Positions 36,178-48,781 are shown, counted from the first letter of the stretch. The stretch: 64,000 bases of DNA from Oscheius tipulae (GCA_037178975.1 JASJZH010000006.1:8060001-8124000), one strand, 5' to 3'. Numbers and translations are program-made. The notes: generated by a model not told the origin, from the letters alone.

Positions 36178-38238
36178 TTATTGCTGGACCTTGAGAGTGA
36201 AGCCGCAGGTGGACGAGTCCAGCGGACGGACGTAGTCTCCACGACGAACATATCCCTCGGGGACAGTGTACTCGTTTCTGTAGTAGCTCTCACGCGCGTG
36301 TTCGCGGTTGTTGTGAGCCTTGTAATAGCTGGTCTTCTGGTCAATTGAAGTTCCTGAAATTTACTTAAAGAATGAGACAGTGGTGTCCAGACACTCCTGA
36401 GACAGTGTGGGAGATATTTTTTCTAGCTACTGAAAAATTGTACGAGAGAATTGCTCTGTTTACAAAGACGGTATTGGAAAGTACCCGAGATAAGGTATGG
36501 CAAAGAGTCTCTCTCGCTTCCGAGAGAGACTCTATGGCACAGAACGGGTGCGAACCACCGGCAGCCGCATATAATCACGACCATGCCATTGTCTTACCGC
36601 TGCCACGCGGGAAAAACTCGTTTTGAAATATTGAATGACATCATCACCTTGATAGTTCTTGTTGTAGCGCGGAGCACGAGTTTCGTTTTCGTCATTATAG
36701 GCCTTTCTCGGAGCACGAGTTCCGTTCTCAGCGAAGTAGGCCTGTTTGTGGCCAGTTCCGTTCTCACGATTCTCACGAGGCCCATCGGTGCGACGCTGTC
36801 CGTTGTTATATTTGCCACCGCGAGGAGCGCCCTTCGAACGAGGGGCAGCTAAAAGACTGCGATTTGTGAGATAACTGTGAATACCAACCCGAAATCTTTT
36901 CGCCATCCTTATCAAGCTTAGGAGGACGTTCGGTCTTCGGCTTCGGCACGGCAACTGTTCCATTCTCAAAAGCAGGATCAACTCCCTCAGAGGTCTTCGA
37001 CTTGCGCTGGGAACGAGGACGACGCGGGGGACGCTTTCTCTGAATTGGACTATTATCAAAACAAAACTGCGATAATACCTCAGTCTTCTCCCCAGCCTCC
37101 GGCTTCTCTCCATCAGCAACTACAGGCTTTTCAGCATTGGTATCGGCGGCTCTCTGCGTAACCAAAGGAGCAGAAGGAGGAGTGGACTGGCGGCTGGAAT
37201 CCGAGAAGTAGCCGAAGGTGATTTTGCCGTCTCCGTTCTTTAGAGGCTTCGGACCGTCTGGGGCATAAACCAGCTCCACGGGAGTGTTGGAAGGAGCAGG
37301 AGCCTTGAAGTCAGGCTCGGCGGGAGAAGACGAGACGGGAGTTTCGGCTTCATCGTTGATGTTGTTGGATCCAAGACGGTCAACTTTCTGACCAGAGACT
37401 CGTTCCTCTTCGAGGTTCTCCAAGATCTTAGCGAGCTTCTCCAGAAGACGATAGGCATCATTTCCGTTAAAATCATCCCAAAGATAGTAGTTCGTCTTTC
37501 GACTCAAAATCGTGTCGATTTCAGTCTTGTGCTTTTCGATGAAGGCCGAGAACCTGGTAACAGGCGAAGAAGGGAACTTTTCCGGAAGGAAGAAACGAGC
37601 CACCGACTTCAGGTTGACCCTGTCATCCGTGTTGAACTAAAATGTAACAAAATGCAGAAGAAGGGACTGAAAACTTACAGATTTGAGCAGTTGACTCTCT
37701 TCACCAGCTCCCAAATATTGTCCCAAGAGGTATCGAGCAGTCAAAGCTTCGATAGCGACTTTACCACAAATTTGATCGTTCTCCTGCTTGGCGGCATAGT
37801 TGCGCTGTTTGGTCTTCTTGTTGAACTCTCGCTGCTTCTCCATGACCTTCTTTTGGATGGTCTGAAAAATTTTAAAGTTAAAATTTCGAACACTGTATCG
37901 GTCTCTGCCTCTCTCCCTGACTCTATCAGCACTCACGTCAATGAATCCAATCTGATTCTTGACGTCTGGCAGACAGAGACGGGCCTTTTCCTTGTCCTCG
38001 GTGAGTTTCTTTCCGTACTTGGCATCCTCATCGAACTTGCGGAGCTTTTCCTAAACAGATTGTCTCTTCAAGGTAAAAATTCTCAGCTTACGGCACGAGC
38101 CACCAAATACTTTTTCTTGTTGTCAAGAGCAGCGATGACGGAGAAGAAGGGAGCGACGAGAACGTCAGGTTCTACCGGGGATGTGGATTCGGCCTTTTCC
38201 ATCAAGGGAGCAGCAGAAGTGGCAACAGGAGCCTTCAT
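36178..38238 (-). CDS. Caprin: Caprin homologue (RNA-granule protein)
   Basis: The ATG at 38238 follows a TTTCAG acceptor-like site (possible trans-splicing). The first exons encode the conserved Caprin homology region: PFFSVIAALDNKKKYLVARA, EKLRKFDEDAKYGKKLTEDK, the helix IQKKVMEKQREFNKKTKQRN, and TARYLLGQYLGAGEE. VARFFLPEKFPSS and KTNYYLWDDFNGNDAYRLLE follow, matching the vertebrate segment with LWDLLEG. After a Pro/Ala/Glu-rich linker come repeated Arg-Gly/Arg-Ala modules with a shared ENxTRAPR unit (RGAPRGGKYNNGQRR, AENGTRAPRKAYND, ENETRAPRYNKNY) and a Tyr/Arg-rich tail with EGYVRRGDYVRP. Caprins bind mRNA and work with G3BP/Rasputin and FMRP in translation control and stress granules; that role is inferred from the family. 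One 39-nt intron near 37045-37083 could alternatively be retained in frame. Confidence 0.85.
36504..36533. repeat. 13-bp perfect hairpin with 4-base loop
   Basis: AGAGTCTCTCTCG, loop CTTC, exact inverse; it lies in an intron of the Caprin gene. Confidence 0.8.
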
Positions 38239-40426
38239 GACTACTGAAAATGAGAGAGTAGAGATGTTGATCACGAGAGACGGTGAGAAAGGACAAATTA
38301 GTCGGAAGATTCCCAGGTGACGTGGTGCTTTAGCCAAAACAGGAGGTGTCAGATTTCAGTCAAGATGAATCAAACTTCAAGCTGAAGATAGTCGATAACA
38401 GCCTTTTGTTGATTTATCGAAAAAGCAAAACCATATCTTCGCGTTTCTTGTAGTCCAGAGTATCGATTTATGCCATTTTTAGAAAAGCAACAAGTTTTGC
38501 AATAGTTTTAAACGGAAGAATATTTTCGAAAACCGCGAGCCGCGCATCGAGTGACCATTATGACTGTGCGAGTAGAACATTCTCCGCGATTTTTCATATG
38601 GCATTTCGCGGCGAGACCACGTCCATCGTCAATACTGTTCTCGTTGGAAGATATCAAAGAATAGAGGAGAAAAGGAATTTGCTTAAATAAAAGTACGAGA
38701 GGGTAATTTAAGTCCGTGAATTTACTTCTATTAAGCGCAGAAAAGCCTAGGGAATCAAATTATGCGGTTTTTAGTCGTCAGAAAATTGAAAATGAATGTA
38801 ACCATAAGATTATTCCTTATCATGGCAATGTTGCGCCTTATGAAGGACTCTTCGCGCCTTTTCTGTCCAGTAGTGCACAGCATGAACCGGCAAGTTTCAT
38901 TGATGTTGTAAAGCTAAACAGTAGATGTCTGGGTCAGAACGTACAGGTCAAAGCTACAAGTCACAAGAGCAAATACTGAGGCGGAAAAGAGTAGTTTGTG
39001 TAGAAAATAGTTCGAAGTTGTTTGAGCCCGTTCGGTCAGCATTCATTTGCTCAGCCGTCGCTGTCCCTTAGTGCGTGGTCTCTCTATCAAATCTCGACAT
39101 TACAAAGACCTTCGATGGTGTTTGATCATTTTTGTATATCTCAGCACGCGAAATCTTTACAATGTAGGCGAGGAAAAGGCGAAAACACGGATGTATAGAC
39201 TCCTCTGGCACTTAGTCACTTCTCCTAAAAAGACATGGGAGAAAGAGCAATGTGTAATGAGATTGTGATTGTTTTTCCCGGATACGCTCATAATTCATTG
39301 GCTGCTCCTCATATTCTTAGCCCGTTTGCATTCTACTATATGTCGACGTTGCCATGTGAGACCTAGCCTTTTGAAATCGCCCCATGCGGCTCTCATTGTC
39401 CCCCCAGCTGCTCAAAATATGTGACGCCATATAGTTCAATACTAGTAGTTCCTCTTCCCCTTTCAGCTCGGTGATTCCTCCCTCGCAATTTTTGGGATTG
39501 GGAAGAATTGGAGCGTATCCGCAAACAATCCGAGGTCGTGGAATCAGAGCCCCGATGCCGCTTCATCAGACTGTCTCCGATTGGCAATATGGGCAGGAGC
39601 GTCCGTGCTCCCACACTTCCCTTCAGGCCTACAATTATGCGGCTCTTTTGCCCTGACTAACCTGCCGCAGGCCATTTTCATAAAACCCTCCTTAAAGGAA
39701 CACTGATTTTTTTGGCGGGCTGTTAATCAATTTGCTCATAGTCAAAGCCCTCTTAATATTGGGGTCATTAGCAAAGGGACCACACCATTTAGGGCCGAAT
39801 CGATAGGCGAGTGGGAGGTTCGCTGTCGTTCTCCCTCACGTCAATCCTGACGTCATCAACTTCTGATTATTCAGGCTGACTTTCAACCCCTTCTAAGCGG
39901 GTCGTACATCTCTTTGTTCTGATCCAAGAAAACGTATATCCGACCACAGACGAGGAACTAGGGATTCTCTCTCAAGCAATAACTTCGTTTTCCGAAGTCG
40001 TTTCGTTGAAACTTAGCACAAGTCTACGAAATTTTGATACTGTATGTTTAGCTTCAATGTAACCCGTAACTCTCACGTTGTCTGCCGGTTTCAAACCACT
40101 TAAACGCCGGACTTTATTTGTCTCTGTGAACATTTCAGAATACCGTTTTGGTCTCTGTCAACCTGGTTAGCTCATATTTCTAGAACTTGCCAATCTGGGG
40201 TTATCGGCGATTACAGACAATTAAGCAAACAATAGCTTTGAGCCTAAGAACCGAGAGAGGGGAAACTTTGAAAATAGTTTTGAACTATATTACTTCCCCG
40301 AAAAAGAACACGATAGTTGTGAGAGCTTCAATGTCTTTTTATGCAAACAAACACGTCACCACTTTGTGCTCAGGCTCCTTCTCTCTATTCAGTGTCTCCC
40401 TCTCCATAAACTGCCTTCAGGCCAAA
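38239..40426. other. Divergent intergenic region (Caprin / RUNDC1 promoters)
   Basis: About 2.2 kb between two divergently transcribed genes; it should hold both promoters. No domain-bearing frame or notable repeat was seen. Confidence 0.45.
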
Positions 40427-42967
40427 ATGATGACAGAGGCTGCAGAGGGAGACTGCTTCGCCGACTTGGTGAGACAGAGCAGAGCTGAATATGAAGATGG
40501 TAAGTTCAGCCCGCCTTATTTCTCGGATTATGCCTCTCAATATTCCAGACAACGACACAACGTCGGACACCGAATGGCGATCTGCGAGATTATCATCCAG
40601 CGACTCCACTTCTATGAGGTTTTTGGCTGTTTTTCTTTTGTTTATGATATACATTATAAGCTTAAATGACGCGATAAGGGTTCAACAACTTGAGGAAGAA
40701 CAGGAGAGACTCAATAACTCCCTATTCTCCCTCAGCTCTCATTTTGCACAAGTTCAATTCCGATTGAAACAGATTGCAGAGGCTGATGGAGATACTAAGG
40801 AGGTAACTTTCTTTGTAAATTCCACAAAAACAAAGTTTAGTCCCTGCTCAAAGATCTGCAAGATTTCGCCTTCAAAGGCGTTGCCGACATGGAGGAGCTT
40901 CAGAGATTACGGAGGGAAAGCACAGACGGCGAGATCTTGGAAAAACAGAAAGAGAGGTAAATTTTCTATTTTCCTTTTTAAAGATGACTTCCAGGCAAAC
41001 AGAGCTTTTGAAGAGGTTGAGAGAACAACTGGAAGATCTAGAAAAGATAGCATACGAGAAAGGAGAGGGTGATTTACCAAGTACAGTGATTCTTCAGAAA
41101 CAGGTTAGAAAACAATCTTGTTAGTCAGTCTCGGCTAGTGAAAGCTTTTTTAAGAGTAAACATTTCAGAAAGCCGTTCTGGATAAGTTACACGAGAAAAT
41201 ACAATTGAATCTCGATATCGACAATATGTCACAACAGGATCTGAACAAAGAAGTCGAAGATGCTATCCAACAGGTAACTTCGTCTTTTTCCTTTCGGTTT
41301 TTACCCTCGGTGACGGTAACTCTAACCTTGCACGTTTTGCAGTTGGTTAACCCCTTCAAAGAGAAACAGCAGCTTGTGGAACAACTACAAACACAAATTG
41401 TGGACTTGGAACGGTTCGTGAGCTATCTTCAAGCGGAAAATAGTGGATTTTCTTCGGAAGGATCAACTCCAGTCAAGGCAATACTAGCTTTTCACTAATC
41501 TAACCTTCTTTTGGCATATTTTGTTCAGTTTATTCTTTCAGGCTCTCAGTTCTACCCACATCAACAATCCTAAGTCAAAGAACGGGTCCATTTTTGGTCT
41601 GGTCGGCATGACTTCGACAAAATTTCAAAAGAATCAGTTGAAACAGACGACGAAAGGGAATCACTATGGGTATGTTCTTTCAACTTGGATTCAGTTTTCG
41701 GGTTTAGTGACGAGAGGGCGCATTTACAACTCGCTGTAGATGCAACTCTCCAAGTGCTGGAAAAATACACGCTACTGAATATCGAAGAGCAGAACGAGGA
41801 GGATGACGATGATAAGGAGGTGGAGGTTATGAATGATGTATGTTCTTTTAAATTTTCTTTTCACTTTTGCAAAACGTTGATCCGGCTGTGGACACAGCCA
41901 AATTCTTCGAGTGATTTCGGCATCTTTGTATCTTATTAGACGTTAGCATTGCTGTCAAAATCAAGCAGTCATGTTTTTTATAGCAAAGTTGATCTGCAAT
42001 AATATTGTTGCCAATTGGGAGGTTTTTTGAAAACAGAAATACGATCGAAGGAAGATGACTGTTTTTAGAATGATCCCAATGTGTAGCAATGTGGTTACTG
42101 CCAAACATTTTGACCTATCTCTCCAGACAGGAAACCTAGATCTGAAGTGGCAAATCTTCAAAAAAAAAAAAGTAGTATAGTACATCGGGATATTGAAAAT
42201 ATTGTCAATGAGAGAAGTAGTGTGTAATGTAAGAGCATTTTAGGAAGTCTTCGACCGTTCAGAGGAAGAAGTGGTCTCCATCGTCCGAAAACAACTCTGT
42301 CCTGCATTGAAAGCTCTTCTGGAACACGGAATGATGTCCGAGACTGCCGTTCCGATCTCTATACCAGGGCTAGGGTGTTTCATGAGGAAACCAACACATC
42401 CAGGTATGACTCATACTTCTTTCACATTCAATTTCAGCCAACAAACCAAAACGTCTAGAACACATTTGGGACGTTGTTCTCTACTTCTACGAGACTAAAC
42501 AAGGGAAAGAATTGAGCGAGGCTCCCGTCCGACGACTCAGCCAGTCTTTCAAGCTAGAAAACGTTGCTGGTAGATCAGTGACCTCTATACAGGCAACATA
42601 CACGCGTTTTTCGTTCATATTTGCTTAGGTACTTCTAACGACGATAGAGAACATAGTCTCCAGTCACTGTCGCCTTCGACGATCCAAAGATGCTCAATGG
42701 AAGGCTTTCGTCTCTGCTGCTTTAAATGAGAAGAAACTGCCAGCCTGGACAAGGATTATCTTCCGAACCCGTCACGTTGTCGAATCGTGTTATAATAGCT
42801 GGAGTTACGTGGCCAGAACAGGTAGAATCGATATTTTCGTTCAAAAACGGTGCTTTTCAGGCTGTGAAGAACTTTACGAGCTCTTGGAAGGCCTTCACAA
42901 GTACAACGTCGAAATGCCTGTTGATCTGGCTCTCCGGCCCTTTCAACAAATGAAGGACGCCTTTTAG
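40427..42967 (+). CDS. RUNDC1: RUN domain-containing protein 1 homologue
   Basis: The start MMTEAAEGDCFADLVRQSRA follows a CTTCAG acceptor-like site. The coiled-coil half matches RUNDC1 closely: EEEQERLNNSLFSLSSHFAQ followed by VQFRLKQ, LLKDLQDFAFKGV, LREQLEDLEKIAYEKGEGDL followed by PSTVILQKQ, and LVNPFKEKQQLVEQLQTQIV. The C-terminal RUN-like half includes VRKQLCPALKALLEHGM, RRLSQSFKLENVAGRSVTS, ALNEKKLPAWTRIIF and SWSYVARTGCEEL. The last residues VDLALRPFQQMKDAF parallel the end of the vertebrate protein. Introns are mostly 35-45 nt. The joint between 41480 and 41580 is uncertain, because the downstream frame (RHDFDKISKESVETDDERES then LAVDATLQVLEKY) needs a phase-1 acceptor. One intron (42593-42628) has a GC donor. 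RUN domains commonly bind small GTPases; the function of RUNDC1 itself is poorly known. Confidence 0.9.
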
Positions 42968-43307
42968 TCTTTGTAGATCTCTATTTTCTTGTTCTTCTTC
43001 AGTTCTCTAGTTCGTAATTTTAGTCATGCAAATCAGGTATCTAGTCATTTTCTCCTTCCGAATGGGTATCTCTCTGGTCCTTCTCATTACATATATATGC
43101 CAACGGCTGTGCGTGGCTTCTGGGATTTTCTGTTGTGATTGCGACAAAAATCAAAATGAAATAAATCATTTACCTCAGTATGAGCATTACTTCCTGCAAT
43201 ATGTGGTCACTGTCCGACGTTTACGCAGTATTATTAATCAACACCGGTTCAAAAACAATAATAATGCTTAACCTTTTTTGCTTACTCTATCTATTTATAC
43301 ATTTTAG

Positions 43308-45791
43308 GCTTGGCTTGATGATTTTTCCTACCAGTTCTTGAGCTTAACACATGAAGGACGCCGTTTACTCTTCATAGACTGGAGATATGGACATTGTAAG
43401 TTTTCAAGACTTTGTGCTAGCAATGTGCATTTCAGAATCGCTGCCGCTTTCAAGACTTTGAAGTCGCTGGTAAACACATTGTGCTCTTTCCGGATGTCAT
43501 AAAAAGAGTGGGCAAAGCATTGGGTGAGGAGCACAGATATGGACACATGCTAACCAGTAGGAAATTATCTATGAGTGAATTGCGATCTTTAAAAAGGTAC
43601 TTTATTATCTTGTTTTCACTTTTTCGCTTTTAGAGGTCGACAAGTTAAGCTAGAAATCATGTCAGACACTACCAGGTCCTTTGCCGAGCCATTGACTCCA
43701 CAGAACACAAGACGTACTCGCTCGGGGTCAAGATCCAATCTGAGACCACGGAAGGTTGCCAAGAAAGAAGAAACAACTTCTGGATCGGATCTCGAGAGAA
43801 GAACGCCTCGTCCCCAGTCTGTCACTTCTAGAGGCCGATCAGATCCGTCACCGTCTCCTCTTCGTTTCACCGAGAAACTGGAAGCAGATTCTGTTGGTGA
43901 CGCTGAAGCTCTGTCCAGTTCTCCTCTACCTGCTGCCGAGATGGATACGTCTGGAACTGGAACGATTGGCAAGACTCAGTCGAACTCACAAGTGACATTT
44001 GAAAATGGTGAATTTTCAATAACCCAGTCGGCCGCACTTTTGTCTAATGGAATGTCTGGAGCAGCAGTGAATGCCTACAGTGAACGGCAGCCGGGTTCTA
44101 ATGCTGCTTTGACCAATGGCTCTACATCAACACCGCAGTTGTCTGCACATTTGTTAAATGGACCCACTCTTCCTGGTACTCGTGGGAATGGCTACAGGGA
44201 ACGTCGGTCGAGTTCCCATGCTACCTCAACAATGGTCAATCCATCACCAGTGCAGTTTTCTTCGGTTCCGTCGACTGTATCTACAGCACCTGGAGCTGTT
44301 TCATATGAACACGGAGAGCCTCCGTCAAGCCAGCCTACTGCTGTGCCTAACAAATATGCGCACTTCCCTCGGCTCTCTCCTAAAGGAGCAGTCTTCAGTT
44401 GGCTACAGGCAGTTACAGGACCAAGAAACAAGCCGTCTGCTCCTGGTGTCAATATATTTCCAGTTACTGGAGTAGCAGGTAAAGGACCCAATGAAGCTCG
44501 GTCAAGTTCTAGTGCTGCTTCAGTAAATGGATATCCATCAACACCGCAGTCGTCTAGATATCATCCCAATCGAACTCCAGCAGGTGAGCCGAACGGTTCT
44601 TCGACGACTCGAGCGAGTACAAAAACGGTACAGAGTTCCACAGAAAGATCACAGTCGTCTACACATCGTTCATCTGGAACAATCTATACCGCAACCCAGT
44701 CACTGGGTCGTCCATTGACTCGACCAAGCTACAGCCTTATGCCGAGAGATATGGAGGAGCATAGATCGGATCAAAGAGCAAAGTTGTCTTCTGCACTTTC
44801 TGGGTTGAGTTCAATAGCTGCTACAGCTAGAAAATATTCTCCGGCAATGTCGTCTTTTCATCGTTCGGACGAGACTGTTCGTGCCGAGATGATCATCGTT
44901 GCTCCTACTGCTGAGAACATTCCAATCATTTCTAAAGCAGATGCGAGAGAATCCAGAGAAATAGTGGTTCATGAGGACAACTTAAAATGGATGGCAAACC
45001 TCTATACCCGCCCGAAAAATTTGTCACTTTTGAGGGCTTTTAAGGCACTTGCCCGACAAGATGCTCTGGTAGCTTCTACTGCTGCGGCAGCTCCAGAAGA
45101 TGATGATGTTATAACTATTTCTGATGATGAGAACGAACCTGTAGCAGCCGTTGCACTCACCTCCGTAGCTGATGAAATCCCCGAAAGCAAAATAGCTGCT
45201 TCCATCAGTTCTGTGAATGAGAACGACAAGATTCGTGAATTCGAAGAGAGTGCGAAGGAGGATACAGTTTATTTCAATAGCATCGGGGAGAAGGCTAAAG
45301 TTCAAGTGAGAACACGATCACCGACACCTGTGACGAGAGTGGTCACTCCAACTTCTACAGTGATCGTGACGGATGACCACCAATCGACTAGTAGCCAGAG
45401 CATTTTCAAGGAGAAAGAAGAGATGGAGATGCCGGCTGCAAGTGTACAAGCTCCTTCCCAAAAACAGCCGAATGCCACGAAAACTAAGAAAAGGACGAAG
45501 AAGAGGAAGCGAGAGACGTCTCCCGACTACACTAAGGTTGCGGTTTCCACCATCCAATCCACTGTTCCCGTCAGAAGCTTCCGAACTCGATACCAAGAAA
45601 GAAAGGAAAAGGCAGATGCAGAACGAATGCAGAAACAACGTGAGCTCAAATCCTTTATTCTAAATTTTGAGCACATTCACGAATCTAAAACTAGACTTTT
45701 GTTTTTCGTTTGCGTAATTTATAAGCAAAAGCAAGTACGCCAAAATATTTTCCCTGCATTCAAACTGACGTCAATTTTCCGTCATCAATGA
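43308..45791 (+). CDS. Unrecognised large Ser/Thr-rich, basic, probably nuclear protein
   Basis: A long exon from 43634 holds one open frame to 45791. Two upstream exons, 43308-43395 (AWLDDFSYQFLSLTHEGRRL) and 43455-43596 (VAGKHIVLFPDVIKRVGKAL), can join it in phase and give a compact, possibly folded N-terminal segment of about 80 residues. The long exon opens SFAEPLTPQNTRRTRSGSRS and is low-complexity, rich in Ser, Thr, Pro and Arg. It carries an acidic patch PEDDDVITISDDENEP, a SIM-like VITISDDE, and a basic C-terminal stretch KTKKRTKKRKRE suitable as a nuclear localisation signal. The first coding exon is missing. It begins within about 350 bases of the RUNDC1 stop on the same strand. A nuclear or chromatin role is only an inference from composition. 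The tail after about 45640 may be intron read-through. Confidence 0.6.
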
Positions 45792-45816
45792 CAAATGTCT
45801 GGAGCGGCAAATTGTT

Positions 45817-46713
45817 ATGAGGGAAATCATGGCAAGTTTGTACGGAATTGACGACAAGGTGATCAAATTCATCAACTTCTCCAAGTGGAACAAGTCTTCT
45901 CCTACAGTAAGATACACTTTTTTATTCAAGAATGACAATTTAGAGAAGGATCTGTCCGAAATGCCAAGGAAGATGGTTCAAAGTCGTCAAGTACTGGGAA
46001 CCAAACGAGACCGAGAAGGATTGGGCGCCGGCCTTGGTCTGCTACGGCTTCCCGTGCAATGGATTAGTTTGGAAGAATACCAATGTCGCTCCAGTTGGAG
46101 CACAGTTTGGAGCTCCGACCAAGCGCGTGAGTGTTTATGCGTTTGAAACATTGCTCAACAAGAACTTTCAGGCCCTCGAATTCGGAATCGATGACTTCTG
46201 GAACTATACGGCCGAACACGATATCACCAATTGGACCTATCAAATTTTTGCCCGCAGCTAGTAAGTCCCTTTTTGATTCTGTTTATAATTGAAACATTCA
46301 GCTGTAAGGATCTGAACGAGTGGCGTCTGGGACCTTTTTATAATATGATCCTGGCAACCCATGGCATGTCGCCTGTTGTTGGACAAGAGAAACTTACTTA
46401 TGCGGTTGCTCCATCCCTACCTGTTGACTACTGGAAGAAGCCAAAGATGTACAAGGGTCCCAAAGACCACGGCAGCAACAGAAACATTACCGATGACGAT
46501 CTGAGAAGGATGACGATTTTCGAACGTCGTGAGCTTGTTCAGCCTCCTGATGACTGGGCAGAATGGGTCATCCCTGGTTTCGATATCTCCAATGGAACGA
46601 CCAAGAAAACGAAGAGCATGTTCTTCAATACTGCTCTTCCAAAACAGCCCCCCGTTGAACAGCTACGTCCAGACCCAATGCCCGCCTGTTCATCTAAGAC
46701 CCCATGGAAGTAG
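45817..46713 (+). CDS. Unrecognised protein, possibly the 3' exons of the preceding gene
   Basis: Exons near 45811-45908, 45945-46127, 46173-46260 and 46303-46713 join in phase. They read QIVMREIMASLYGIDDKVIK and FINFSKWNKSSPT, then RRICPKCQGRWFKVVKYWEP and LVCYGFPCNGLVW (two cysteine pairs that could bind zinc), then EFGIDDFWNYTAEHD and LNEWRLGPFYNMILATHGMS. A Pro/Lys-rich tail ends SSKTPWK. The first segment also continues open upstream, so the start Met near 45817 is arbitrary. The preceding large frame may splice into it; a phase-0 donor at about 45735 would allow this, but it is weak. I do not recognise the family. Confidence 0.6.
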
Positions 46714-47404
46714 CCAGCCAATCATTGCCTAACAGAAATAGTACAATGTTTCCCTCAAAACTTCCAGTTTTTCTTTCAGCTTAACTTTATATATTTTACT
46801 TTAACGTCATGAACCAGCGAAACTGTTAACCGGTCTATATCCTAAAGAAATACCGGGCCGTAGCCACCTGTGTTTTGAAATAGAACTTGAAAATAAATGA
46901 TAAGATTACTTTTGCTTAATGTAAGGCAGAATCAGTAGGGCATACCGTGTTTTTCGAGGAGTAGTTTTAATCCTGTAAGAGCTAACCAAGTCAAAAATTG
47001 TCTTATATGCGAGTTTCATCAAGTTTTGTATGGTTTGGTTCAGAAGAACCGAGAATTGTTAGATATTAATGAAGGAAAAAAGGAAAGACGGAAGATGAAC
47101 GAAGACGTAATGAGCAAAAAAGCTTCTCGATGTTTTTGACAGTTAGACGATTGTGCCCGCGGGAATACTAATACATTTGTCGCCACATTATGGAAACGAT
47201 CCGTCTGCGAGCTCCAAGAGAGCTAACAGATCATGTGAGCTCTTTTACGGCAACATTGACAGAAAGACACAAAGACAGGCGGCGCTGTAAATGACCGGGA
47301 TACAATTAGATATCCAACTCAGTTCACTGTAAAGAAAACCAAGGTTAACAAAATTCACTGTTTCGTATGCAGACTTTATTGCAGCTGGTGTATTCATTAG
47401 ACGA
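46714..47404. other. Convergent intergenic space
   Basis: Lies between the 3' ends of convergent genes; AATAAA near 46891 may be a polyadenylation signal for the plus-strand gene. Nothing else was recognised. Confidence 0.45.
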
Positions 47405-48781
47405 TCAGATGCCGAAGAGATCCGTAAGAACATTTCTGATATAATTGATGGGGTTGGCAGGCCGGCATTTTGACCAATCCGCATAGTGAATGTTGCTGTT
47501 TCTAAAACGGCCATTTTCTAATAAAACAGTTTCTTTACCCAGTGGCATCGCTGGTGAAGCTCTCCTTGTCCAACTCTTCTTCCAGTTTGTCTTTGTACTG
47601 AGCATAGAAAGTGCGGATGTCACGGACCAGCCCAATGATAGGGAATCGAGCCCAATTGGACAGGATGACATATTCATACTGCCCACTAGAATGTTTGGGT
47701 CCGACAATGACTACCTGGTCTAAAAACAAAGCTCGATAAATGTAGAAAATCTCACATGGACAAGGATCATCTTGCATGTAGACATAGGTATGGTCCTTGT
47801 GGAAAATTCCGTATCCGAATGCAACCTAAATCGCTGACTGATGTCTATTTTAACAGCCTCATCCAGTCCTTTAGCTGTTTTTCAACCAGGTGGAGAAATG
47901 AGAGTCTTGGTCTTAGGAATCAAAAACTCAACCTTCTCGCCACCTTCTTCACCGCCAGTTCGGAACTTTTCTTGAATACTGAAGCCGGAAGAGTTACCAG
48001 CCTGTGCGGCTTCTCTAACTGAAAAAAAGGACTATAGTAGCTAATAGTCATACCTTCTGTAGTTGCACAGAATCTGTCGTGAACTGAAGGGGTGTCCAAA
48101 GCCTATAGATTCAGTATGATCGGCTAGAATCGACCGTTACCCAATAGTACTTGCCAAAAAGGGCGGCTATTTCGATTTTCGGAGTGGGAATGAGACTGGA
48201 GAGATAATCCTGGACACCGGGAATGAATCTTACAAAGTTCTGCAGCATGCTTGGTGATCTAAAGCAGTGATTCCTATGAAAGTGGCAAGAATTACTTGTC
48301 TCTCACGAGAGGTGAGCCTCTGGGAAGACAGGCCCCGGCTCCTGGAAGACTACCGGTCACTCCGGGCAGTACTGGTAGCCCTTCAATAAAGTTCACCGAT
48401 GGCAGTGGCTGACTTAGTCTGCAAAAATCGAGTATCGCTCTCGTTTTGCGCTTTCCTTCCTGACCCGTATTATTGATGGATTTCACCTAATCATTGCGCG
48501 AGAAACAGATGATAAAACTGATATCCATGACGAGAATGATACTTACTTTTTAGCGAGCTGATTGTCCGGATTCTTTTGGGCATGCTGGATATAGTTGATA
48601 AGGCCGACAGATTGGCTGAAAGTTTGTGCTAAAAACTGGGAATAGATTACCTGGCCATGTCGTGAAAAGGCGTACGCCCCTGTCTTGTTCCAGCTTCACC
48701 AGTCGACAAGCCAAAAATTTCCAAAAGCTGGGCAAAAACGCCGGGCAACAAGAGCGTCGCAACAACGAGGTGGAGACGCAT
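47405..48781 (-). CDS. Secreted lipocalin-like protein (LPR type)
   Basis: The ATG at 48781 starts a signal peptide (MRLHLVVATLLLPGVFAQ). Following exons read LINYIQHAQKNPDNQLA, LSQPLPSVNFIEGLPVLPG and SMLQNFVRFIPGVQDYLSSL. The lipocalin barrel then begins with FGKYYWALDTPSVHDRFC (the G-x-W/Y opening strand and first cysteine), continues FRTGGEEGGEKVEFLIPKT, VAFGYGIFHKDHTYVYMQDD, YQVVIVGPKHSSGQYEYVIL and SNWARFPIIGLVRDIRTFYA, and ends NVLTDLFGI. The SNWxRxPxxxLxRD stretch is what I associate with nematode lipocalin-related proteins that work in apical extracellular matrix. The junction between LISPP and VAFGYG does not match in phase with the obvious sites and is unresolved. The ligand, probably hydrophobic, is unknown. 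Confidence 0.75.

Noticed and set aside
36372..38320. Several plus-strand frames up to 263 codons
   Set aside because: They are antisense shadows of the Caprin exons.
43026..43271. 81-codon frame just after the RUNDC1 stop
   Set aside because: It does not join the downstream exons in phase and has no recognisable domain; it may be the leader region of the next gene.
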